Positions 19,113-27,548 of a DNA stretch of 64,000 bases are shown one piece after another. The stretch is taken from assembly GCF_009789675.1 (NCBI RefSeq), contig NZ_CP046913.1, positions 2,542,001-2,606,000 of the forward strand, read 5' to 3'. A model generated the notes under the pieces. The model saw only the letters and a program-made list of their open reading frames with translations. It ran no database searches and had not been told where the DNA came from. How positions within the stretch are numbered: the first letter of the stretch is position 1; the number at the start of each line of letters is the position of its first letter. Origin of the DNA: Paraburkholderia acidisoli. GTDB taxonomy: Bacteria > Pseudomonadota > Gammaproteobacteria > Burkholderiales > Burkholderiaceae. The position numbers and the translations under genes are program-made.

Positions 19113-19740
19113 CATCGTCAAACAGGCGCTCGTGCGCTGGCCCAACGTTCCGCATTGCACGGGCTGGCTGCTGCTCGACGCGCGCGGCAACTGGCGCATG
19201 CGCGACGAGGCCGCCCAGGCGCAGCGCGCGAGCGGCACGCCGATTCGCCACGACGCGCTGCTCGGCTTCATCAACCGCAATTACGAGCACGACGAAAGCG
19301 GTCAGTGGTATTTCCAGAACGGGCCGCAGCGCGTGTACGTCGAACTCGAATACACGCCGTGGATCGTGCGGCTGGCCGAGGCCGCGGACGGCACGCTCAC
19401 GCTGACGGATCAGGCCGGCGCGCCCTTCACGCCGGTCGCGGCGTGGCTCGACGAAGCGGGCAGCATTCTGTTCGCCGACAACGGCCAGCACGGCGTGGCG
19501 CTGCTGCACGATCACGATCTCGATCTGTTCGCCGAACACGCAACGATCGGCGACGACGCGCAAAGCGGCACGTTCCACTGGCGCGCCGGGACCGCCCTGC
19601 CCTTGCAGCCGATCACGCGTGCCGAGGTGCCCGCGCGGTTTCGCTTCGTGGCGAGCCCGGCGGATGCGGCGAACGCCGCGAATGCCGCAAGCCCAGCGAA
19701 TACCGCAAACGCCGATCAGCACGCCTCGCAAAACGGCTGA
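19105..19740 (+). CDS. Uncharacterised DUF-family protein linked to YheT hydrolase
   Basis: A 211-residue soluble protein beginning inside the 3' end of the hydrolase gene (8-base overlap). It has the look of a small proteobacterial domain-of-unknown-function family (I think the DUF2944/DUF2946 group but cannot confirm): TGWLLLDARGNWRMRD, HDALLGFINRNYEHDESG, and FQNGPQRVYVELEYTPW blocks. The C-terminal 25 residues are a low-complexity Ala/Asn run. No signal peptide or membrane span. Function unknown; coupling to the hydrolase suggests a shared role. Confidence 0.75.
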   Translation: MDDIVKQALVRWPNVPHCTGWLLLDARGNWRMRDEAAQAQRASGTPIRHDALLGFINRNYEHDESGQWYFQNGPQRVYVELEYTPWIVRLAEAADGTLTLTDQAGAPFTPVAAWLDEAGSILFADNGQHGVALLHDHDLDLFAEHATIGDDAQSGTFHWRAGTALPLQPITRAEVPARFRFVASPADAANAANAASPANTANADQHASQNG

Positions 19741-19771
19741 CGCGTAGCGCCCGGGCCTGGCGCCGTCAGGC

Positions 19772-21721
19772 TCAGCCGCGATTCTGCTCCCGCTCCTCCT
19801 CGCGCTCTTCCTTGTAGCGCGACTCGAAGTCGTGCAGCCGTGCGTCGATGGTCGACAGATCGTAGTAGCCCACCGTCTTCATGTCCCGCGCCTCCTTGAG
19901 CTGCCGGATCGCCGAGGGCCACGCGCCGTCGAGCGCGAGCTTTTCGGCGAGCGCGCGATGCTGCGTGAGCGTGTCGCCGAGCGCGAGACTCGCCTGCGCG
20001 AGATAAAACCACCACGCGCCTTGCTGCGGCTCGGCCTCGGTTTCGCTGCGCGCGAGCGTCTGGGCTTCCTTGAAGCGGCGCGCGGCGAGCAGCGCCTGCA
20101 GCAGCATGTCGACGGCGGCGTGCGACGCGGGCCACGCCTTGTGCGCGGCTTCGCCGAGCCGCACGGCTTCCTCGGTGCGGCCCGCGCGACGCGCGATCTC
20201 GGCGGCGAGCACATCGAGGCTCGGCGAGCTGCGCGTCTTGCTGCCGTCGGCGGCCTCGAACTGCGCGAACGCGGCGCGTGAAGCGGCGAGCGAAGCCAGC
20301 GCGTCGTCGTAACGCTCGATCCGCGTTTGCGCGACGGCGATGCCGTACCAGTTCGCCGCCACGTTGAGCGCGGTGCGATCGTCGATTTCCGAGCGCAGAC
20401 GCGCGATCTCATCGACATATTCGTAGCGCGAGCGATCCTGCAGCACGCGCACGCGCGCCCGCACAAAACCATATTCGGGCGCCTGGCGCGGCTGCCGGTA
20501 GGCAACGCGGCGCGCGCGATCCTGCATGTCGGCGATACGCTCGCCCGTGAGCGGATGCGTGCGCGCGTAGGCCGGCACGCCCGCATCGCCCATCGACGCG
20601 CGCTCCAGCCGCTCGAAGAACGCCACCATGCCCCACGGGTCGTAGCCCGCGCCCGCGAGCAGCTGGAAGCCGACGCGGTCGGCCTCGTGCTCGGCCGCGC
20701 GCGAAAAGCGCAACTGGCTGTCGATCGCATATGCCTCGCTGCCGACCGCGATCGCGCTGCCCAAGTCGCCGCTGTGCGAGAGCACGCCCGCGAGGATGCC
20801 GAACAGCACGCCGACGAGCGCCGCGTAACCGTCGCGCTCGTTCTGCGCGAGCATGCGCGCGATATGGCGCTGGAGCACGTGGCCCATCTCGTGGCCGAGC
20901 ACGGCGGCGAGTTCGGACTCGGTTTGTGTCGCGACGATCAACCCCGTGTTCACGCCGATGAAACCGCCCGGCAGCGAAAACGCGTTGATCTGGCCGTCGC
21001 GCATCGCGAAGAGGTCGAAGTCGGGACGATAGCCGCCGATGAACTGCGCGCTCGCCGCGGCCGCGAGGCGCGCCGCGACCGCGTCGAGATAGTCGCGCAC
21101 GAGCCAGTCGTCGACGTAATCGGGATCGCGGCGAATCTCGCGCATCACGCGTTCGCCGAGCCGTCGCTCGGCTTGCGGCGTGAGCGAGCCGCCCGAGCCG
21201 TCGCCGAGATCGGGCAATTGCGGCACCCACGACGGCGTGCGCACGCCCGCGGCGTCCAGCGCGCCGCTGTGTCCGGAAAAGCGGCTTTCCGCGCCGCCGT
21301 AGGTGCCGAACACGCCCTGCGCGATCGAGGCGGGCACGACGGGATCGGCCGCGTCGTCGAGCGGGCCGCTCACGAGCGCGGGCGCGTTGGCGGCGGACGA
21401 TGCGGGCGCGCTGAGCGACGCGTGAATTGGCACGTGAATTGGCGCGTGAATCGGCACGTGAATCGGCGTGTTGGGTGGCGTCTGGGGTGGCGTGTTGGGT
21501 CGCGCGCTCGCGGACGCGCCGGACGAGGCCGACGCGTTGGCCGGCATGGCGGCGGCCGCGCCGAGATCGAGCACGGCGGCGCGCGCTGGCACGGCCGCGC
21601 GCGCACTGGCGTCGCGCGGACCAGCGTCGCGCGGACTAGCGTTCGCCGTCTGCGCATACGCATGCGGCGACACCGCGAGCGACGCGCACAACCATGCAGT
21701 CAGCAGCCGTTTCGGACGCAT
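19772..21721 (-). CDS. M48-family metalloprotease with TPR repeats (BepA/YfgC-like)
   Basis: Predicted periplasmic zinc metalloprotease of outer-membrane quality control. A cleavable signal peptide ends at AYAQ near residue 24. The active site HEMGH is at residues 277-281 and the third ligand Glu falls in RAAEHEADRVGF. The C-terminal 300 residues are helical and TPR-like (ANWYGIAVAQTRIERYDDALASLAASRAAF and following), as in BepA. Between signal and protease domain is a roughly 100-residue Ala/Pro/Thr-rich linker holding a PIHV/PIHA repeat, longer than usual. BepA degrades misassembled LptD and Bam substrates in E. coli; the same job is an inference here. Faces moaC divergently. Confidence 0.9.
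   Translation of the reverse strand: MRPKRLLTAWLCASLAVSPHAYAQTANASPRDAGPRDASARAAVPARAAVLDLGAAAAMPANASASSGASASARPNTPPQTPPNTPIHVPIHAPIHVPIHASLSAPASSAANAPALVSGPLDDAADPVVPASIAQGVFGTYGGAESRFSGHSGALDAAGVRTPSWVPQLPDLGDGSGGSLTPQAERRLGERVMREIRRDPDYVDDWLVRDYLDAVAARLAAAASAQFIGGYRPDFDLFAMRDGQINAFSLPGGFIGVNTGLIVATQTESELAAVLGHEMGHVLQRHIARMLAQNERDGYAALVGVLFGILAGVLSHSGDLGSAIAVGSEAYAIDSQLRFSRAAEHEADRVGFQLLAGAGYDPWGMVAFFERLERASMGDAGVPAYARTHPLTGERIADMQDRARRVAYRQPRQAPEYGFVRARVRVLQDRSRYEYVDEIARLRSEIDDRTALNVAANWYGIAVAQTRIERYDDALASLAASRAAFAQFEAADGSKTRSSPSLDVLAAEIARRAGRTEEAVRLGEAAHKAWPASHAAVDMLLQALLAARRFKEAQTLARSETEAEPQQGAWWFYLAQASLALGDTLTQHRALAEKLALDGAWPSAIRQLKEARDMKTVGYYDLSTIDARLHDFESRYKEEREEEREQNRG
21421..21504 (-). 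repeat. 12-base tandem repeats in the M48 protease gene
   Basis: Four near-identical 12-base units CGTGAATTGGCA/CGTGAATCGGCG (21421-21468), then three related G/T-rich 12-base units. On the coding strand they encode the four-residue PIHV/PIHA repeat and TPPN-type repeats of the linker. Confidence 0.9.
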
Positions 21722-21922
21722 CGATGACAGGATCGGAAGAAGCCAAAACCGAGGCGGCGCGCGGCTTCGAGCACATCGTTCGTGCCCTCGGTGCTCACGA
21801 GTGCTCGCGAAAACTTTCGAAAACCTTCGGCGCCTGTCGGCCGATTCTAGCCGGTGTCCGGGCGGCGCGAAGCGGGCGCGGCCCGCGCTGCTAAGATAAG
21901 CGCCTTACCTGAGAGCCCCACC

Positions 21923-22399
21923 ATGCCCGAACTCACCCATTTCGATGCCGCCGGCGACGCCCATATGGTCGACGTCGGCGGCAAGGCCGAGACCAAACGC
22001 ATCGCCGTGGCGCGCGGCACGATCCGCATGCTGCCCGGGACGTTCGCGCTGATCCGCGACGGTCACGCGAAAAAAGGCGATGTGATCGGCGTCGCGCGCA
22101 TCGCCGCGATCCAGGGCGCGAAGCGGACCTCGGACCTGATCCCGCTTTGCCATCCGCTCGCCATCACGCGCGTAAAAGTGGATTTCGAACTCGACGCGGC
22201 ACTGCCCGGCGTGCATTGTTCGGCGCAGGTGGAAACGCTCGGTCGCACCGGTGTGGAGATGGAAGCGCTGACCGCCGTGCAGGTGGGCCTGCTGACGGTC
22301 TACGACATGTGCAAGGCGGTGGATCGCGGCATGACGATCACCGATGTGCGCGTGCTGGAGAAGCACGGCGGCAAGTCGGGGGACTGGGTGGCGGGCTGA
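21923..22399 (+). CDS. moaC: Cyclic pyranopterin monophosphate synthase
   Basis: Second step of molybdenum cofactor synthesis, converting the MoaA product to cPMP. The whole 158-residue protein matches Moa[20 protein letters not shown] at the start, [30 protein letters not shown] in the middle, and [23 protein letters not shown] near the end, including active-site Lys and His residues of the family. The ATG at 21923 is the family start; a TAAGAT about 30 bases upstream could be the -10 element. No other moa gene is in the window. Confidence 0.97.
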   Translation: MPELTHFDAAGDAHMVDVGGKAETKRIAVARGTIRMLPGTFALIRDGHAKKGDVIGVARIAAIQGAKRTSDLIPLCHPLAITRVKVDFELDAALPGVHCSAQVETLGRTGVEMEALTAVQVGLLTVYDMCKAVDRGMTITDVRVLEKHGGKSGDWVAG

Positions 22400-22475
22400 G
22401 GAGCGCTACCGCGCTTTAGCGATTGCCTGGTGATTGCCTGGCGCTTAACTGGCGGTCACCAGGCGATTACGGTCG

Positions 22476-22507
22476 GGGCGGGCATCGTGGCCCGCCCTTG
22501 TCTTTTT
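22476..22507. terminator. Terminator between moaC and pglL
   Basis: Eight-base stem GGGCGGGC / GCCCGCCC with a six-base loop and then TTGTCTTTTTT on the plus strand, 77 bases after the moaC stop. Serves moaC. Confidence 0.85.
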
Positions 22508-22550
22508 TCGTTGCGCCGATGTCGTTGGTCCGATCGGCGGCTTCGAACGA

Positions 22551-24350
22551 TCAATCGTCCGAATCGTCGTCGTCATCGTCGTCGGTCGACTTCGCGCCGG
22601 CGCCGTACTTCTTCACCAGATCGGCCTTGAAACTGGCCAGCGTCGGCTGCGCGTCGAGCAGGCCGTACAGGGCGCCCAGTTGCGTCGGCCAGTCGTGCAG
22701 CTCGGTCGCGAAGATGCGCAGACGCTCGACCGTATCGAACGCCGCCGCCGTGTCGCCATTGAGCGCCTGCAGCACCGCGTAGCGGCGCAGCACGGTTTCG
22801 CCCGGCAGCAACGCGATCGCGCGCTGATGCGCGTAGAGCTTGGTCGAAAGGTTCGCGGCACTCATCGGCATCAACGTGGCCATGCCGTAATCGCCCCAGG
22901 CGCTGAACAGATGCGAAGGATCGTCGGCGTATTCCTGCGCGGGATGCGCGCCGTAGTACAGGACTTCGGAGCGGTTGTAGTCGCGCAGCACCGGATACAG
23001 CGAAGCGATGCCCGCCACCACGACCACCGCGTACACGCCGAAGGACACGCTCGGCACGACCGCGCGCAGCCGCTTCGTCTCGAGCAGGCCGAACACGAAC
23101 ATCGCGGGCAGCAGGAAGAACATGTACTGCTGCGGGTACTCGACCAGCGCATGCATGACGAGCACGCCGATCAGCATCACGCCGAACACGCGCTCGGTCG
23201 TGTGCGGCGCGCGCAGCATGCGCACGACCCACGCGAGCAGGCCGAGCACGACGATCGCGCAACCGACCAGCCCGGTCTTGGCGAGCAGGTCGATGAAGAT
23301 GTCGTGCGAGTTGTTGGCGATCTCGACGCCGCCCAGCGTGCGCACGAGTTCGAACTGATGCATCGGGAAGTCGCCCCAGCCCACGCCCAGCAGCGGGTGC
23401 GTCTTGAACATCGTGAAGCCGTAGCGCCACAGCGCGAGGCGCGGCGCGATCTGGCTCTTGTCCTGGAAGCGCTCGGCCGCCGATTGCGCGAGGTCGAGCG
23501 CGAAGTGCAGGTTGGCCCAGCGCACGAACGCGTTCATCGCGAAGAAAATGATCACGAGCGCGACCGGCACGACCCACGCGCGCAGGCGCGCGGCGCTGCC
23601 TTCGGCGCGCTCGCCGCTTTCGGTGCGGCAACCCGTGAGCGCCATCCACAGACCCGCGACGAAGATCACGCCCATCTGCAGCCACGGGCCGCGCGACACC
23701 GTGAGGGCGAAACCGCCCGCATAGACCGCCGAGAGCACACCCCAGACGAGCACGGGCAAACGGCGCGTCTGCACCAGATACATCGCACCCGCCATGGCGA
23801 ACGCGATATAGGTGGCGAGGTGATTGGCCTGCGCCATGTTGCCGAACGGCCGGCGGTCGACGGTCACGTTGTACGCGACCACGAGCGGCGTGACCTTGGT
23901 CTCCAGATGCAGCAACTGGATGACCTGGCAGAACACCGCAAAGAGCCCGCCGATCTGCAAGGCGAACGCGCCCCACACGAGCGCGCTCTGCATGAGGCGC
24001 GCGCGCGCGATGCCGTAGCCCGCGTGCGTGACCATGAAGGCGGCGAGCAGATAGCCCGCGCCGAGCCAGTTCATGGACGGTTGCGCGAGCGGCAGCGCAA
24101 AGGTCTGCACGATCAGCAGCAAGCCGAACGCGAGCGGCACGAGCGCCACCGCTGGCGAGCCGAAGGCCTCGGCGCGCCCGGAACGCACCAGCAGCAGCAC
24201 GGCGGCGCCGAGCAGCACGTACAGCGTCAGCGCAACGAATTCCGCGTAGAACGTGGGAATCGGATACGTGTGGTTGACGACTGCATATGGCAGCGTCAAC
24301 GCGAGGCAGAGCAAGACGAACGTAAGGTAACGCGCAAAGTTGGAAGGCAT
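22551..24350 (-). CDS. PglL/Wzy-type O-oligosaccharyltransferase (pilin glycosylation ligase)
   Basis: Polytopic inner-membrane enzyme of the O-antigen ligase/PglL superfamily, about 12 membrane spans in the first 450 residues. The Wzy_C loop with HPLLGVGWGDFPMHQFE and NNSHDIFIDLLAKTGLVG contains the family's conserved His residues. A C-terminal soluble section (about 150 residues) ends in an Asp-rich tail (DDDDDDDSDD). PglL enzymes move lipid-linked glycans to Ser/Thr of periplasmic proteins. The prepilin gene lies just upstream on the same strand, which supports a role in pilin modification, although general protein O-glycosylation is equally possible in this group. Confidence 0.85.
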   Translation of the reverse strand: MPSNFARYLTFVLLCLALTLPYAVVNHTYPIPTFYAEFVALTLYVLLGAAVLLLVRSGRAEAFGSPAVALVPLAFGLLLIVQTFALPLAQPSMNWLGAGYLLAAFMVTHAGYGIARARLMQSALVWGAFALQIGGLFAVFCQVIQLLHLETKVTPLVVAYNVTVDRRPFGNMAQANHLATYIAFAMAGAMYLVQTRRLPVLVWGVLSAVYAGGFALTVSRGPWLQMGVIFVAGLWMALTGCRTESGERAEGSAARLRAWVVPVALVIIFFAMNAFVRWANLHFALDLAQSAAERFQDKSQIAPRLALWRYGFTMFKTHPLLGVGWGDFPMHQFELVRTLGGVEIANNSHDIFIDLLAKTGLVGCAIVVLGLLAWVVRMLRAPHTTERVFGVMLIGVLVMHALVEYPQQYMFFLLPAMFVFGLLETKRLRAVVPSVSFGVYAVVVVAGIASLYPVLRDYNRSEVLYYGAHPAQEYADDPSHLFSAWGDYGMATLMPMSAANLSTKLYAHQRAIALLPGETVLRRYAVLQALNGDTAAAFDTVERLRIFATELHDWPTQLGALYGLLDAQPTLASFKADLVKKYGAGAKSTDDDDDDDSDD

Positions 24351-24754
24351 GAGTCAGGCGGGGGCGTCAGCAACCGGCGCACTATACGCAACTTTTCCCC
24401 CGCTGTGCGGGCCGGAGCCTGTCAGATCATGTTCCCGCGCATTTTTTGTCGGCGCGCCGCCTGCGGACGATGGCGGCAAGCGGCGCGCCGATGTGTTGCG
24501 CCGGTGTGTTGCGCCGACGGAGGCGCGAAGTCGGGCGGCGGCGCGCGACCGGACTCGCCCGGTGTGCGATGGGTCGATCCGGGACGGGCCGAGGCGCCTC
24601 CAGCCTTGTGGACACAGGCACGCCGCAACGACTCGACGGGACCCGCATCGGCCGGGTCCACCCGCCGGAAAGCGCCCGCAGGCGCTTCACCTCAGATCCG
24701 CTCAGATCGGCTCACATCGGCTCAAATCGGCTCAAACAGATTGCTCACGTCGCG
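24351..24754 (-). other. Pilin-pglL spacer
   Basis: 404 bases without a clear gene. A 7-base hairpin AAGCGCC/GGCGCTT (24670-24687) may end pilin transcription, and a 10-base tandem repeat lies next to it at 24691-24740. No clear promoter for pglL seen. Confidence 0.5.
24691..24740. repeat. 10-base tandem repeat 3' of the pilin gene
   Basis: Five consecutive units CTCAGATCCG, CTCAGATCGG, CTCACATCGG, CTCAAATCGG, CTCAAACAGA. Sits 15-65 bases beyond the pilin stop codon, noncoding. Confidence 0.9.
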
Positions 24755-25471
24755 TCACGCACGGCACTCCGGCGGCGCGAGGTTCGCGGGCAGGGTTGCG
24801 CCGTCCACGGGCGAGGGTCCCGCGCCGGGCGCCTCCAGCGACGAAGCCGTCTTGCCGCCCGCGAAGCACTCCCACGTGAGCGTGCCGCCCTGCACGCTGC
24901 CTTGCGCGAGCGCGACGCGCGCCGTGGGCGACTCGGCGTTGTCGGGCACCGAGGGCACGAGCACGATCGTGTTGCTGCCCTCGGGCGCGACGCGCGTCGT
25001 AAAGGCGACCGTGATCTGGCCAGTGGTGTCGTCAACGTTGACGGACTGAACGTTGCGCGTGGCGGGCGGCACGGTGTAGCCCGCACCGAACGCATTGCCG
25101 CTCGCCGCGTTCTCGGCCACCGCGAGGCGCGCCGACGACGCGAGCGACAGCCCCTCGCCCACGCGGCTGCGCGCGAGATAGTCCTGATACGCGGGAATTG
25201 CGTAAGCGGCGATCACCCCGACGATCGCGAGCACGATCATCAGTTCGATCAGCGTGAAACCGCGCGCGGCAAGTTGCATGAAACGCGGCACGGACTTCGG
25301 CACGAGCCTGGGCAAGAACCTCGGCACTGCGGTCGGCACAGCCGTCGGCATGATGCGCAGCACGCGCTGCGCGGCCGGGGAACGGTGCACGCGGTGCATG
25401 ACGTCCTTGAAGCGCGTGGCGCGCGGGGCGCCACGCATGGCGAGATGGGAAAGAACAGCGGATACGATCAT
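24755..25471 (-). CDS. Type IV pilin with unusually long leader
   Basis: Type IVa prepilin. The processing site and hydrophobic helix [32 protein letters not shown] are unmistakable, with Glu at +5 of the mature form, and two Cys in the C-terminal region (WECF and PPECRA) suit the disulfide D-region. The best-supported start is ATG 25471, with AGGAG upstream, giving a leader of about 65 residues full of Pro/Arg/Val ([23 protein letters not shown]). A start at 25279 gives a normal 6-residue leader (MQLAARG) but has no ribosome-binding site. Neighbour of pglL, hence perhaps glycosylated. The other pil genes are outside the window. Confidence 0.85.
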   Translation of the reverse strand: MIVSAVLSHLAMRGAPRATRFKDVMHRVHRSPAAQRVLRIMPTAVPTAVPRFLPRLVPKSVPRFMQLAARGFTLIELMIVLAIVGVIAAYAIPAYQDYLARSRVGEGLSLASSARLAVAENAASGNAFGAGYTVPPATRNVQSVNVDDTTGQITVAFTTRVAPEGSNTIVLVPSVPDNAESPTARVALAQGSVQGGTLTWECFAGGKTASSLEAPGAGPSPVDGATLPANLAPPECRA

Positions 25472-25491
25472 CGTCAGGGCTCCTGAAACGG

Positions 25492-25525
25492 AAAACGCCT
25501 GCTCACACGCGTGAACAGGCGTTTT
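25492..25525 (-). terminator. Terminator of the TerC gene
   Basis: Fifteen-base stem (25492-25506 with 25511-25525, one mismatch) with a four-base loop, followed on the minus strand by TTTTCCGTTT. It lies 20 bases upstream of the pilin start, so it insulates the pilin gene from terC readthrough. Confidence 0.85.
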
Positions 25526-25565
25526 GATCGTATCGACGGGATTCCCGGCCAGACAGTCGGCCAAA

Positions 25566-25613
25566 CGGCTTAGGAAACGGCTTAGGAAGCGACTTAGGAC
25601 ACGATTAAGGAAG
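25566..25613. repeat. 12-base tandem repeat upstream of the pilin
   Basis: Four units of CGGCTTAGGAAA type (CGGCTTAGGAAA, CGGCTTAGGAAG, CGACTTAGGACA, CGATTAAGGAAG) between the terC stop codon and the terC terminator. Confidence 0.9.
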
Positions 25614-25652
25614 CGCCGCGGAACCGCGCCGTCAGCGCTCGCGCCAACCACG

Positions 25653-26369
25653 TCATTCGTGCCCCTGCCCTAGCGCGCGCTGCGCATTGCGCCGTTTGAG
25701 CAACAACCCGAGCCCGACCACGAAGAGCGCGCCCGCGACATGCATGCCGTATTCGGCCGCGGGCGTATCGAGTACCGGCCAGCGGTCGCCGGCCGGATCG
25801 TTGACGATCAGGCCGCCCGCGATCCAGCCGAGCAGCGCCGCGCCGAGCGTGACGATCACGGGATAGCGGTCGAGCAGGCGCAGCACGAGCTGGCTGCCCC
25901 ACACGATCAGCGGAATGCTCACCATCAGCCCGAAGATCACGAGCGCGATGCGGTGCTGCGGATCGGCGGTTTCGGCCGCGCCCGCGATCGCGACCACGTT
26001 GTCGAGGCTCATCACCGCGTCGGCGACGATGATCGTCTTGATCGCCGACATCAGCTTGTCGGAAGGCTTCACGTTCGCATGATCGTCGTGCGCGGGCGCG
26101 AGCAGCCGCACGCCGATCCACAGCAGCAACACCCCGCCCGCGAACTTCAGCAGCGGCACGTTGAGCAGCGCGACCGCGAAGGCGATCAGCACCACGCGCA
26201 GCGCGATCGCGCCCACGGTGCCCCAAACGATGCCGCGCGTGCGTTGCCGCTCGGGCAGATCGCGGCAGGCGAGCGCGATCACCACGGCGTTGTCGCCACC
26301 GAGCAGAATGTCGATGACGATGATCTGGACGACGGCGCCCCAGTGGAGCGTGGCGAAGAACTCGAGCAT
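25653..26369 (-). CDS. TerC-family integral membrane protein
   Basis: A 238-residue membrane protein with about seven spans. The TerC motifs are present: [15 protein letters not shown] near residue 20 and [13 protein letters not shown] near residue 130, each contributing Asp residues that probably bind metal. A His/Asp-rich cytoplasmic loop ([12 protein letters not shown]) separates the halves. Family members export manganese or other divalent metals, or act with secretion machinery during metal loading. I looked for a manganese riboswitch upstream and saw none. Downstream it is closed by a terminator before the pilin gene. Confidence 0.9.
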   Translation of the reverse strand: MLEFFATLHWGAVVQIIVIDILLGGDNAVVIALACRDLPERQRTRGIVWGTVGAIALRVVLIAFAVALLNVPLLKFAGGVLLLWIGVRLLAPAHDDHANVKPSDKLMSAIKTIIVADAVMSLDNVVAIAGAAETADPQHRIALVIFGLMVSIPLIVWGSQLVLRLLDRYPVIVTLGAALLGWIAGGLIVNDPAGDRWPVLDTPAAEYGMHVAGALFVVGLGLLLKRRNAQRALGQGHE

Positions 26370-26424
26370 GAAGGCGTGGAAGGGGGAACGGAATGACGGA
26401 AGGGACGTTCAGCGCGCGAAATAA

Positions 26425-26459
26425 AAAAGCGAGGCAGCCATGACTGGCTCCTCGCTTTT
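26425..26459 (-). terminator. Terminator of sucCD
   Basis: Strong hairpin (26425-26440 with 26445-26459, one bulge) followed on the minus strand by TTTTTTATTT. About 100 bases past the sucD stop. Confidence 0.9.
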
Positions 26460-26560
26460 GCGGCAACTCGCGGAACCTCGTGAAAGGATTTCGCAAGCAT
26501 ACCAAAAAACGCCGGCTACCCGCGCATGCACGATGCGCGAGACCCGCGTCTTTCCCGAAT

Positions 26561-27442
26561 TTACAGCACCGACTTCAGCAGACGGCCCATTTCCGACGGG
26601 TTGCGCGTGACCTTGATGCCGCACGCGTCCATGATTTCCAGCTTCGCGTCGGCCGTGTCCGCACCGCCCGAGATCAGCGCGCCGGCGTGGCCCATGCGCT
26701 TGCCCGGAGGCGCCGTGACGCCCGCGATGAAGCCGACGACCGGCTTCTTCATGTTGTCCTTGATCCACTCGGCGGCGTTGGCTTCGTCCGGACCGCCGAT
26801 TTCGCCGATCATGATCACGGCGTCCGTATCCGGATCGTCGTTGAACATCTTCATGACGTCGATGTGCTTCAGACCGTTGATCGGGTCGCCGCCGATACCG
26901 ACTGCCGACGACTGGCCGAGGCCGATCGCGGTCAGCTGGGCAACCGCTTCGTACGTGAGCGTGCCCGAACGCGACACGACGCCGATACGGCCCTTGCGGT
27001 GGATGTGACCCGGCATGATGCCGATCTTCAGCTCGTCCGGCGTGATCGTGCCGGGGCAGTTCGGGCCGAGGAGCAGCGTCTTGCGGCCTTCGCGGCGCAT
27101 ACGGTCCTTCACTTCGATCATGTCGCGCACGGGAATGCCTTCCGTGATACAGATCGCGAGATCGAGGTCGGCCTCGACGGCTTCCCAGATCGCGGCCGCG
27201 GCGCCTGCCGGCGGCACGTAGATGACCGACACGGTCGCGCCGGTCGCATCTTTCGCTTCACGCACGTTCGCGTAGATGGGAATGCCTTCGAAATCTTCGC
27301 CGGCCTTCTTCGGGTTCACGCCAGCGACGAATGCTTCGCGGCCGTTCGCGTACTCACGGCAGGCGCGGGTATGGAACTGACCGGTCTTGCCGGTGATGCC
27401 CTGCGTGATGACCTTGGTGTCTTTGTTGATCAGAATCGACAT
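26561..27442 (-). CDS. sucD: Succinyl-CoA synthetase, alpha subunit
   Basis: CoA-binding subunit of the TCA-cycle enzyme that interconverts succinyl-CoA and succinate with nucleotide phosphorylation. The CoA-binding Rossmann start MSILINKDTKVITQGITG, the GPNCPGTITP block and the phospho-histidine motif GKRMGHAGALI near residue 245 are visible. 293 residues, normal. It lies 106 bases downstream of sucC in the usual beta-alpha order and ends at a strong terminator. Confidence 0.97.
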   Translation of the reverse strand: MSILINKDTKVITQGITGKTGQFHTRACREYANGREAFVAGVNPKKAGEDFEGIPIYANVREAKDATGATVSVIYVPPAGAAAAIWEAVEADLDLAICITEGIPVRDMIEVKDRMRREGRKTLLLGPNCPGTITPDELKIGIMPGHIHRKGRIGVVSRSGTLTYEAVAQLTAIGLGQSSAVGIGGDPINGLKHIDVMKMFNDDPDTDAVIMIGEIGGPDEANAAEWIKDNMKKPVVGFIAGVTAPPGKRMGHAGALISGGADTADAKLEIMDACGIKVTRNPSEMGRLLKSVL

Positions 27443-27548
27443 GTATTGACCTCTGTTTGCCTGGCGCCGCGCGTCGCGTCGTCCGCTCGTGTTGCCACGT
27501 AGTCAGCGAACTTCGCGCCGGCACTGCGCCATTCGTATCCGGTGAGAA

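Noticed and set aside
26370..26425. Possible manganese (yybP-ykoY) riboswitch before the TerC gene
   Set aside because: TerC genes often carry one, but the leader here is short and lacks the conserved blocks.
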